From Flavobacteriales bacterium (GTDB lineage: Bacteria > Bacteroidota > Bacteroidia > UBA10329): a DNA stretch of 64,000 bases. Location of the stretch: NCBI GenBank assembly GCA_021739695.1, contig JAIPBM010000012.1, positions 1-64,000 of the forward strand. The letters are read 5' to 3'. A program made the translations under genes and the position numbers. The notes below the pieces were generated by a model that was not told the DNA's origin, did no database searches, and saw only the letters and a list, made by a program, of their open reading frames with translations. Positions 1 to 8,500 of the stretch are shown here, in pieces; the stretch's first letter is position 1, and each line of letters opens with the position of its first letter.

Positions 1-1
1 T

Positions 2-115
2 TGGAACAGAACTAAGAAACTGGCATTGATTGAGGGTCGATTGGACGATTTACCTGATTTAGCAAAAGCGTATCGAGATAAGGATTTAGAAAACCTCGAA
101 ACCCCTTCCCTGTAG
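2..115 (+). CDS. C-terminal end of an unidentified protein (5' truncated by window edge)
   Basis: The second frame is open from the first base of the window to a TAG at 113-115 and encodes 37 residues ending KDLENLETPSL. The segment is charged and probably helical, as in the tail of a cytoplasmic protein. It is too short to assign a family. The stop codon runs directly into a GC-rich repeat, which is a common place for such repeats (just 3' of a gene). That it is the tail of a real gene is inferred from its residue composition and the absence of an internal stop; it could be a chance open frame. Confidence 0.45.
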   Translation, partial: WNRTKKLALIEGRLDDLPDLAKAYRDKDLENLETPSL

Positions 116-208
116 GCTTCGAGAACCTCAGCCTACGCCTGCGCGCGGTGGCCGTACCTTTAGGCTTCGAGTGCCTCAGCCTACGGCCTGCGCGCGGTGG
201 CCGTACCC
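113..208. repeat. Two tandem copies of a ~47-bp GC-rich repeat
   Basis: Positions 113-158 and 161-207 are near-identical direct copies, each starting TAGGCTTCGAG and ending GCGCGGTGGCCGTACC. They differ by a few substitutions and one extra G in the second copy. They lie between the stop of the preceding gene and a palindromic repeat. No reading frame is maintained across them. They are probably a dispersed intergenic repeat of this genome; I cannot count its other copies from this window. Confidence 0.7.
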
Positions 209-251
209 TGAAGTGTCACCCTGAGCCTGTCGAAGGGCACTCGAAGGGTAC
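203..251. repeat. Palindromic REP-like element
   Basis: GTACCCT at 203-209 pairs with AGGGTAC at 245-251, and the interior holds CACCCTGAGCCTGTCGAAGG, so the element can fold into an imperfect hairpin about 49 bases long. Palindromes of this type (CCCTGAGC...TCGAAGGG) are dispersed in many bacterial genomes, Bacteroidota included. A shortened relative sits inside the downstream gene at 1082-1105. It could also end transcription of the upstream gene, although no T-tract follows. Confidence 0.65.
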
Positions 252-272
252 AGCGTGAGCCGACACAACAAC

Positions 273-280
273 TAACTTTG
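273..280 (+). promoter_or_regulatory. Bacteroidota -7 box of the T9SS cargo gene
   Basis: TAACTTTG matches TAnnTTTG exactly. Only four bases separate it from the ATG at 285, so the predicted transcript start falls on or next to the start codon and the mRNA would be nearly leaderless. No convincing -33 TTTG lies upstream, where the REP-like element is. Confidence 0.5.
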
Positions 281-284
281 TTGA

Positions 285-1205
285 ATGCACCGCCTCTGGC
301 ATATCCTACTGTTTCTCCTTCCGATGATTTCGCTTGGGCAGAATTTGGTGGTGAACGGAAGTTTTGAATACATTGATACTTGCGCTTTGGATTTTGGTGA
401 TGTATCAATTGCTGAGGAATGGCACAACCTATATGATACAGGAGAATCTATGGCAGACTTGTTCAATGAATGCTCTGACCTTGATTATCTGTCTGTTCCG
501 GACAATATTGGTGGAACGCAATACGCGACTTCAGGTGTCGGGTATTCTGGCTTTATTCCGTTTGGGATTACGGAGGGAATTCTAGGAACGCTGAGGGAAA
601 ACCTTTTGAGAGATAGCTTGTATTATGTTTCTTTTAGCATTTCCCTAGCCGACCACTCTAAAAATGCTGTGCGAAATATTGGTCTGGTCTTTTTGGATTC
701 GGTTGTCATATTGAATCCCGACAGCTTTTACACGGTCGTTCCAGACTTGGTTGAATTCGATTGGATTACGGACAAGGTAAATTGGCAACGTGTGGATACC
801 GTGTACAAGGCTGGTGGATATGAGGAATATTTAGGGATTGCATACTTTCCGAACGAAAATATACATGAAACAATACCCGTTCAAGGAGGAGTTAGCAACA
901 GCACATATTATTACGTTGATGATGTAACTGTCATACCTTACAGTGTTTGGCTTGGAGTAAATGACCCTAAATTCAATTTCTCTATTTACCCCAACCCCGC
1001 CACTTCCAACATCACCATCCAAAGCAAAACACCGCTTCCGCAGCTTTGGCTAAGTGATATGGCTGGTCGCGTGGTTTTACCTACCCTTCGGCTGCGCTCA
1101 GGGTACGCCAATATTGATGTCAGTGCATTGCCCAGCGGCATCTATCTCGTTGAGGCCATCACCGAAGACGGCCAGCGCTCGGTGCAGAAGGTGGTGGTGG
1201 AGTAA
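285..1205 (+). CDS. Secreted protein with T9SS type A C-terminal sorting domain
   Basis: 306 residues. An N-terminal signal peptide (MHRLWHILLFLLPMISLGQ) is followed by NLVVNGSFE, the opening of a carbohydrate-binding-like beta-sandwich seen in many Bacteroidota surface proteins. The last ~75 residues are a T9SS sorting domain: FSIYPNPATSNITI, then LWLSDMAGRVV, then DVSALPSGIYLVE and a final VQKVVVE. The protein should pass the inner membrane by Sec and the outer membrane by T9SS, and be released or anchored on the surface. No catalytic motif is visible, so binding or structure is the likely role. Oddity: the loop PTLRLRSGYA inside the sorting domain is encoded by a palindromic repeat (1082-1105) that has entered the gene without breaking the frame. 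The first ATG is used because the signal peptide starts there. Confidence 0.85.
   Translation: MHRLWHILLFLLPMISLGQNLVVNGSFEYIDTCALDFGDVSIAEEWHNLYDTGESMADLFNECSDLDYLSVPDNIGGTQYATSGVGYSGFIPFGITEGILGTLRENLLRDSLYYVSFSISLADHSKNAVRNIGLVFLDSVVILNPDSFYTVVPDLVEFDWITDKVNWQRVDTVYKAGGYEEYLGIAYFPNENIHETIPVQGGVSNSTYYYVDDVTVIPYSVWLGVNDPKFNFSIYPNPATSNITIQSKTPLPQLWLSDMAGRVVLPTLRLRSGYANIDVSALPSGIYLVEAITEDGQRSVQKVVVE
1082..1105. repeat. REP-like palindrome read in frame inside a T9SS domain
   Basis: TACCCT at 1082-1087 pairs with AGGGTA at 1100-1105 around a GC-rich centre (TCGGCTGCGCTC). Its ends match the larger palindrome at 203-251. It encodes residues TLRLRSGY between two predicted beta-strands of the sorting domain. 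Confidence 0.6.
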
Positions 1206-1288
1206 AGGTTTGTCTCCATTACATTTTTCCTTTTCTCTTTCCCCCACATTGACCCAGATACATGCTCATGCGATCTAGCTGGATCTTT

Positions 1289-1519
1289 TGCTTAACGAGC
1301 TGACTGCCAAGCGGGATTAGCAGGGAGTGAAGCGTTCTGTACCGTACCTCAAGCGTTCTCAGCCGTACCCCAAGCCTAACGAGCCGTAGGTCAAGCGTAC
1401 CTAGTAGGGAATGATCTGTGCAGAGTTGTTCTCTAAGCATACCGAGCCGTATCCAAAGCAGACTTAGCCGTTCCTTTCCGCTCTCGTGCCATACCTGAAG
1501 CGTACCGAGCCGGGATTTT
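1289..1519. repeat. Degenerate 21-bp tandem array, 11 units
   Basis: Eleven consecutive 21-base units start at 1289, 1310, 1331, 1352, 1373, 1394, 1415, 1436, 1457, 1478 and 1499 with no change of spacing. The consensus begins AGCGTACCGAG and ends CCGTACCTCA. Units at 1331, 1352, 1373 and 1436 match about 17 of 21 positions; the weakest match about 10. AGC recurs every 10-11 bases, so the pattern keeps helical phase (21 bp is two turns). The frame is not conserved as protein: stop codons occur in all plus-strand frames. Upstream and downstream units fade into unique sequence. Confidence 0.75.
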
Positions 1520-1851
1520 GCGGGAAGCAGCAGGCGTTTCTAAGCAAAAAAATTGGCTGTCCGGAAGGAATATATGGCCAACCAAAGCATCTGCCTGTTC
1601 GGTAAGACCACCAAAATGGCCAGCGAAATGCACTGAAGCCCCGAAAAGACCATTGGTTAAAGGAAAAAGCCTCCCCAAAACTTCAGATCGGCTTTCTAAA
1701 ACTCCGCTCAGAGTAGTTTAATACTAGGCTAAATTCACTTCGCGCAAGTTCAGAAACGGGGTATTGCAGCCAAGCTCTGCAACCGTAATTATAAAAACCT
1801 CTCTGTGTAATACTCGCTACACGTCTTCCGTTCATGGCACACTATTCGCTC

Positions 1852-1859
1852 TACCTTCG
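1852..1859 (+). promoter_or_regulatory. Possible -7 box of the TonB-C-like gene
   Basis: TACCTTCG differs from TAnnTTTG at one base and lies 14 bases before the ATG at 1874, the usual spacing for this group. TAnnTTCG-like variants also precede several other genes in the window (near 32949, 49940 and 54816). Confidence 0.35.
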
Positions 1860-1873
1860 AAAAAAATCCAATC

Positions 1874-2410
1874 ATGACACGTTATCTCATCGCCATTCTT
1901 GCTTTTACCTTTTACCTAATACCTAACTCCTTTTCACAGCACACCGTCATCCTAAAAGATGGCTCGCAGAAAAAGGGCGAAGTGAAATCCATCTCTGGCC
2001 CAACACTTACCTTTTACACGAATGGCCGTCCGCTTGACCTGCTTATTTCGGATGTACGAACCATTCATTTCTATGATGAGGAAGCAAAAAGTGCTGCTCC
2101 TGCCGCTAGCAATCGAAAGGAGTTCAAGAATGGTTTCGACAAGATCGAATATGTGATGGAAGGCCGCACCATGACCAAGTTCCCGAAGATCGGACTCGGA
2201 ACCAAGGACAACGGAGTGGTGGTGGTTGATGTGACCATCGATAAATACGGAAACGTGCTAAGTGCCGACCCAGGAGCACCCGGTTCAAAGACCACAGACG
2301 ATAAATACCTGTTCGTAAAAGCACAGGCTGCGTGTCAACAAGCGAAATTCGACAACGACCCGACCGCACCGCTTTCTACCAAGGGGCAGATCTTCGTTAT
2401 TTTTCCGTAG
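1874..2410 (+). CDS. Secreted protein with TonB C-terminal-like domain
   Basis: 178 residues. The signal peptide is MTRYLIAILAFTFYLIPNSFSQ. Residues ~23-70 (HTVILKDGSQKKGEVKSISG...) form a small beta-rich module of the kind that begins with a residue-modification-like KDG turn. Residues ~95-178 resemble the TonB C-terminal fold: KFPKIGLGTKDNGVVVVDVT, then IDKYGNVLSADPGAPGS, then KAQAACQQAKFDNDP. There is no N-terminal transmembrane anchor or Pro-rich spacer as in true TonB, so after cleavage the protein is free in the periplasm or outside. It may bind an outer-membrane protein or peptidoglycan, as other stand-alone TonB-C domains are thought to do. No enzyme motif is seen. It lies alone, between the tandem array and a palindromic repeat. 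Confidence 0.8.
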   Translation: MTRYLIAILAFTFYLIPNSFSQHTVILKDGSQKKGEVKSISGPTLTFYTNGRPLDLLISDVRTIHFYDEEAKSAAPAASNRKEFKNGFDKIEYVMEGRTMTKFPKIGLGTKDNGVVVVDVTIDKYGNVLSADPGAPGSKTTDDKYLFVKAQAACQQAKFDNDPTAPLSTKGQIFVIFP

Positions 2411-2419
2411 GGGATATTC

Positions 2420-2502
2420 TTAACCGCAAAGACGCAAAGCATGCGCCAAGAGCGCAAAGTCTTTGCGTACTCTGCGAAAAACCTCTGCGTCTTTGCGGTT
2501 AA
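2420..2502. repeat. 83-base nested palindrome
   Basis: The outer arms TTAACCGCAAAGACGCA (2420-2436) and TGCGTCTTTGCGGTTAA (2486-2502) pair over 17 bases. A second palindrome CGCAAAG-T-CTTTGCG (2453-2467) sits in the middle. The words ACGCAAAG and CTTTGCG recur throughout. This is the look of a dispersed intergenic repeat rather than a terminator; no T-run follows. It separates two rightward genes. Confidence 0.75.
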
Positions 2503-2560
2503 TCACTAAGGGAATATGGATAATCCATAACTTATGCATCCACTAGAAAAACCGAACACA

Positions 2561-5500
2561 ATGAGGTTATTCCTTATCGCCCTATTGGCAATTTTTACCG
2601 TGAATACGCAAGCCCAGAACTACGGAGGTTGGTGGCAGGAAGTAGATCAGTTTACCCACGATGGCCGCCCGAAATCGGCTTTGGAAGTGGTGCAGAAGAT
2701 CCACGACCAAGCGGTGAAGGATGGCAACGGTCCGCAGTTGGTGAAGGCCGTCATCCATGAGGTCAAATTCCAAGCAGATTTTGAGGAGGAAAGTCTGGTG
2801 GCGAGCATCATCCGACTGGAAGATGAGGCCAAAGCCGCACCCGAACCCACCAAGCAGATCCTGCATTCGCTGCTGGCCGAAATGCATTGGGGATATTATC
2901 AGAACAACAGTTGGCAGATCCTCAATCGCACCGCTACCGAAGAGGCTGGCGACAATATTCTCACCTGGGATTTCAAGCGCTTGGCGCAAGAGGCCGACAC
3001 GCATTATCAGCTTTCGTTGGAGAACCCAGAAGTGCTGAAAACTGCGGCTTTGAAGGATTATGAAGCGATCCTGACGGGTGCCGATACCTACCGCAATCTG
3101 CGCCCGAGCCTCTATCATCTCTTGCTATCGCGAGCGCATGATTTCTACGGTTCGGAAGAGCGCGACCTCATCAATTTCGATGCTTCGGGCGTTTATGACG
3201 ATACACTGCTTTTGGGTTCGGTCGATGAGTTCCTTTCGTGGGAAGCGCCCACAAAAGCAGGCGTTCAGCCCGCTCTTTTCTCCATTCAATTGTATCAGAA
3301 CTTGCTTCGCGAAGCAAAAAACTTGGGCAACGAAGCCTTGGTTTCGGAAGACCTGAAACGGCTGAATTTCATCTACGGTCGTTCGCAGGCGCAATCGGCT
3401 CACAAGCGCTATGCACAGAATCTGCGTTCGCTTTTGAAGAAGTACGAGAATGATGCGGTTGCTGGCGAAGTGGCCTACTACATCGCTTCGCTTCTCCACG
3501 ACCAAGGCAATGCTTCCACCGACCCGAACCACGAAGCGCGTTGGAACTGGAAAACGGCCGATTCGCTCTGTCTGGTTTATGTCAAGAAATTCCCGAATAC
3601 GCTGGGCGCGAGGAATTGCCAGTCGCTTTCGGAGCGCATCCGCATGAGGGAATGGGGCATGGATGCCGAAGGCGCGGTGCTGCCCGAAAAGCCGTTCCGT
3701 TTCCTTTTCAATTATCGGAATGCCGGGAAAGCTGAGGAACAGAAATGGGCGGTCCACGTTCGGGTAGCCAAACTCGACCCGATTGAATACCGAGAAAATG
3801 CACGTCAGAATTATGGCGAAAAACTGGTGAATTGGCTCAAATCGAACAGCCAGACGGTAAGCGAAAAGACCTTCAATGTTCCGAATCCGGGCGATTTCCG
3901 TCAGCACAGCATCGAACTTCCTTTAGAGAAACTGCCCATCGGCACCTACGTGGTTTTTGTAGGTTCCGACCCAAAATTTTCTACCAATGCCGAAGTGGTG
4001 GCTTACAGCATCATCACGGTCACAGACATCGCCCTCATCAAGCGCAGCGAAAACCAAGATGGAACGCTGCTGAAAGTGGTTTCTCGCGATACGGGAAAAC
4101 CCATCGCCAATGCCAAAATTGAACTCCTCAGCTTGGTTTATGATCGAAAGAACCGCAGCAACAACTACGTGCTGGAACAGACCCTGACCACCGATGCCAA
4201 AGGCGAGGCCATGTGGAAAGGCCAAAGTCAGGATTACCGCGGATTGATGGTGGATGTGTACAACGGAGAAGACAAATTGATCGGTGCCGATAATGTCTAT
4301 GGCTACCGCAATCAGGAGGACATCCGCTGGAACGATCAGACGAATTTCTTCCTCGACCGTGCCATTTATCGCCCCGGTCAGACCATCCACTTTAAGGGCA
4401 TCATCCTTTCGAGCAATGGTTCGGAAGTGAAAACGCTGATTGATAAGAACACTACTGTTCAACTCTTCGATGCCAACGGACAGGAAGTGAGTAAATTGAA
4501 CCTGAAAACGAATGCATTCGGCACGTTTTCCGGAACCTTCATTGCCCCAACAGGCGGATTGAACGGCTACATCCGTATCGGCAACGAAAGTGGTTCACAT
4601 TCCTTCCGAATGGAGGAGTACAAACGGCCTAAGTTTGAGGTGAAGGTCGATCAACCGAAGGAACAATTCCGCGTGAATGACACCGTGATGGTGGCAGGAA
4701 CAGCCATGTCGTATTCGGGTGTTCCGTTGGATGGCGCAGAAGTGAAATATCGCGTCACGCGAACCGCTCGCTTCCCATATCCATGGCGCTGTTGGGGTTG
4801 GTTTCCGCAATCGCAGCCCAAGCAAGTGGCTTTCGGAACGGCAACTGCCGATGCTTCGGGCGTATTCCAAATTCAGTTCATCGCGCAGCCAGACCCACTC
4901 ATCAAAGCTGATTATGGGCCTGTTTTCAGTTATCAGATTGAGGCAGATGTGACCGACCAAAGTGGCGAAATGCAAACTGGAACGACCAGCGTTTCGGTGG
5001 GCTATCATTCGCTCAACATCGACATTGACCTACCAGCTGTCATTGAGCGTTATGAGCTTGGGCGATACAAGGTTTCGGCCACCAATCTGTCTGGCGAACC
5101 GCAGGCAGCTGATGTTTCGGTCGATGTCTGGAAATTGAAGCCGAACGAGCGCATTTTGCGCGATCGGATGTGGCAGACGCCCGATCAGTTTTACCTCTCG
5201 GAGGCAGAACATAAACAGCTTTTCCGCAATGAGCCCTACAAGAATGAAGGTGATTACCAAACTTGGGAAAAGGACAAGAGCATGTTCCATGCGGTACTGA
5301 AGACCGAGAAGGACAAGGACGTGAGTTTTGCTCCGCTCAACGCCCTCGGACAAGGCTATTACATGGTAGAACTGACTGCGAAAGACGCCTTCGGAACAGA
5401 GGTCGTTCAGAAAGCTTATTACTGCCTGACGGAGGCCGATGCGAAGCTGCCGCCCTACTACACCACCGCTTGGTTCCATGCGCTCAAGGATAATTACGAA

Positions 5501-8500
5501 CCAGGCGAAACAGCGGAAATTCTGGTTGGTTCTTCTTATGCGTTCGTTGAATTTCTGATTGAAGTGGAGATCAAAGACAAGGGATACAACACGAACAAGT
5601 TGGTCTATTCCAAGGAGATATCCTGCACAGGAACGCAGCAGAAGATCAGCATTCCGGTGACGGAAGATTGGCGCGGAAATGCCCAGATTCACGTAACGGC
5701 TGTTCGGAACAACGAACTATTGAGTTGGTCAAAGACCATTTCTGTTCCCTACACCAACAAGCAATTGGACGTTAAACTCGAAACCTTCCGGAAGGAAATG
5801 GCGCCTGACGATGCCGAAGAATGGACATTGAAAATCACCGACAAGAATGGTCAGCCAGCGAAAGCTGAGTTGCTAGCAACCATGTACGATGCTTCCTTGG
5901 ATGTGTTGGCGGCCAACAATTGGAGATTGAACCCTTTCCGCTTCATGAACCCGCGTTTCAACTGGGAAAGCAGTTCCTTCCAACGTGCCCAAACCCAACT
6001 GTGGAACCAGAATTGGCTGAAGTACCCGAGTTCGGACATCCAACGAAGTTTTGAGGAGATCAACTGGTTTGGTTACTATTTCGGAAACCGTTATCGCTAC
6101 GATCGCTTGGAATCAGTTTCTATTCGTGGAGGAGCAAGAACCCGAAATGCAGCCATGGCGGTGGAGGCGGATGGAATGGCAGAAGAATCGATCATGCTGG
6201 ATGAGGTTCAGATGAAGACAGGAGCTGCGCCAGCTCAATTCGGTGACGCTTCCGGTGGTCTCATGTCTAAAAATGCTGAGGATAATGCCAGTGCAGAACC
6301 TCCAGCCGATATCAAAATGCGCTCGGATTTCAGCGAAACGGTATTCTTCCATCCGCATCTTGAGACGGACAAGCAAGGCAATACCAGCTTCAAATTCAAC
6401 GCACCCCAATCGCTTACGCGATGGAAATTCATGGGCTTGGCAACGACTGAGGATTTGAAAATCGGCACCATTACGGAAGAGGTCGTCACACGCAAGCAAC
6501 TAATGATCACGCCTAATTATCCGCGTTTCGTGCGAGAAGGTGATAAGTTGGTTTTTCAGGTAAAAGTGAACGTTTTGGATTCTACGGTTTCAAACGCCAA
6601 GGCTTCCCTTGAATTAAAAGATGCGCTTACGGATAAGGTACTCGCTTTGAACCTTGAACCGCGAACCTTGAACTTTGCCAATGGCTCTGCCTTGGCGAAT
6701 TGGGAAATCAACGTTCCAGAAGACCTCGCAGCATTGAAATTCACAACAAAAGCGTGGTCAGAGAAACACTCTGATGGCGAGGAAAAGACGATTCCAGTAC
6801 TCTCCAATCGCATGTTGGTGACGGAAGCCATGCCGCTTCCTGTCCGTGGAAAAGGCACACACACATTCACGTTTGATAAGCTGAAAAACAACACTTCTTC
6901 ATCGCTACGAAATCATTCACTTACACTCGAATTCACACCAAACCCGATCTGGCTGGCGGTGCTTTCGCTGCCTTACATGATGGAATATCCGTATGAGTGC
7001 TCCGAGCAGATCTTCAGTCGCTATTATTCAAATGCGATCGGTACGTATCTGGCCAATTCTGACCCTGCCATAAAGCGTGTGTTCGACCAATGGAAAAGTG
7101 CGGCTCAGAACAAGGAAGGTGATGCGTTCCTGTCTGAATTGGAGAAAAACCCAGAGTTGAAACAAGCCTTACTGACCGAAACGCCTTGGGTGCGTGATGC
7201 GCAGAACGAGACGGAACAGCGAAGACGAATTTCAGAGCTTTTCGATACCGACCGTATGGAATCGGAATTGGCAATCGCACTCAAAAAACTGAAGCAGAAC
7301 CAAAAAGCTGATGGTGGCTGGGGCTGGTTCAACGGCATGGAATCGGACATGTACATCACGCGATACATCGTTTCGGGTTTCGGGAAAATGCGCAAAATGG
7401 GCGTTTGGAAAATCGATGCCGAAACACAAGGCATGCTCGAACGCGCCATCGAATTCCTTGACGAGGAAATGGTGGAATACTACGACCGCAGAGCGCTGAA
7501 AGAAAAGGATTACGTGCCAAGTTGGACCGACCTCCACATGACCTACGCACGGTCGTTCTGGTTGGACGATTTCAAACTGAAAGGCAAGCCGCAAACCACT
7601 TACAATCTCATCTTGAAACTCATCCGCGACAAATGGACGAAACTGGATGCTTCACAGAAAGGATTGGCCGCTGTCATCCTGAACCGCTCAGGATTTGAGA
7701 CTGACGCGAAAAAGGTGATTGCCTCGCTTCGTGAAACGGCTCTTCATAGCGAAGAATTCGGCACCTATTGGGCCATGGACAAAGGCTACTATTGGCATCA
7801 GGCTCCGATTGAAAATCACGTGATGATCTTGGAGGCTTTCCACGAAGTAACGCAAGATGCCGACATGGTTTCGGAGATGAATATTTGGCTACTGAAGCAG
7901 AAACAAACCCAAAGTTGGGAAACCACGAAAGCGACTGCTGAAGTATGCTATGCACTACTCTCAACAGGAAATACCAACTTCGATACGGAAGCGATGGTTT
8001 CCATCAAACTCGGTAACGAAACCATCGACCCACGAACGGACAAAGACCTGAAAACCGAAGCAGGAACAGGCTATTTCAAAACCAATTGGAAGAAGGGTTC
8101 CATCACGCCCGACATGGGAAATGTAACTGTGACTAAGGACAACGAAGGCGTGGCTTGGGGCGCGGTTTACTGGCAGTATTTCGAGGACTTGGATAAGATC
8201 ACAGGCGTGACAGACAATCCGATCAAAATGAAGCGCGAAGTGATGCTTCTGCAAGACACGGAGAATGGTCCGTTGATGAAAAAGCTGGATGCCAACACAT
8301 CGCTTTCGGTTGGAGATAAAGTTCGGGTGAAGATCACGCTCGAAACCGACCGTCACATGGAATACGTACATCTGAAAGACATGCGAGCCGCCAGTTTTGA
8401 ACCACGAAAACAACTTTCAGGCGCAGAACATCAGGAAGGTTTGAGCTATTACCGCTCAACCACCGATGTGGCCATGAATTTCTTCTTCGGCTATTTACCC

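Larger units (their letters stand above)
1206..1873. other. 668-base non-coding stretch, partly filled by a degenerate tandem array
   Basis: No frame here has a credible start and product. Short open frames (for example 1518-1721 on the plus strand) give lysine/proline-rich peptides with no domain. The stretch holds the 21-bp array at 1289-1519, then about 200 bases of A-rich sequence (1520-1720), then an AT-rich run leading to a -7-like box at 1852. The A-rich part may be a further decayed piece of the array or a decayed gene; I cannot tell which. Confidence 0.6.

Noticed and set aside
1518-1721. 67-residue open frame after the tandem array
   Set aside because: Lys/Pro-rich with no domain, no promoter box near its start, and it begins inside the last repeat unit; likely chance.
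2534-2560. Earlier ATG for the macroglobulin gene
   Set aside because: Adds nine polar residues (MHPLEKPNT) ahead of a normal signal peptide; kept only as an alternative.
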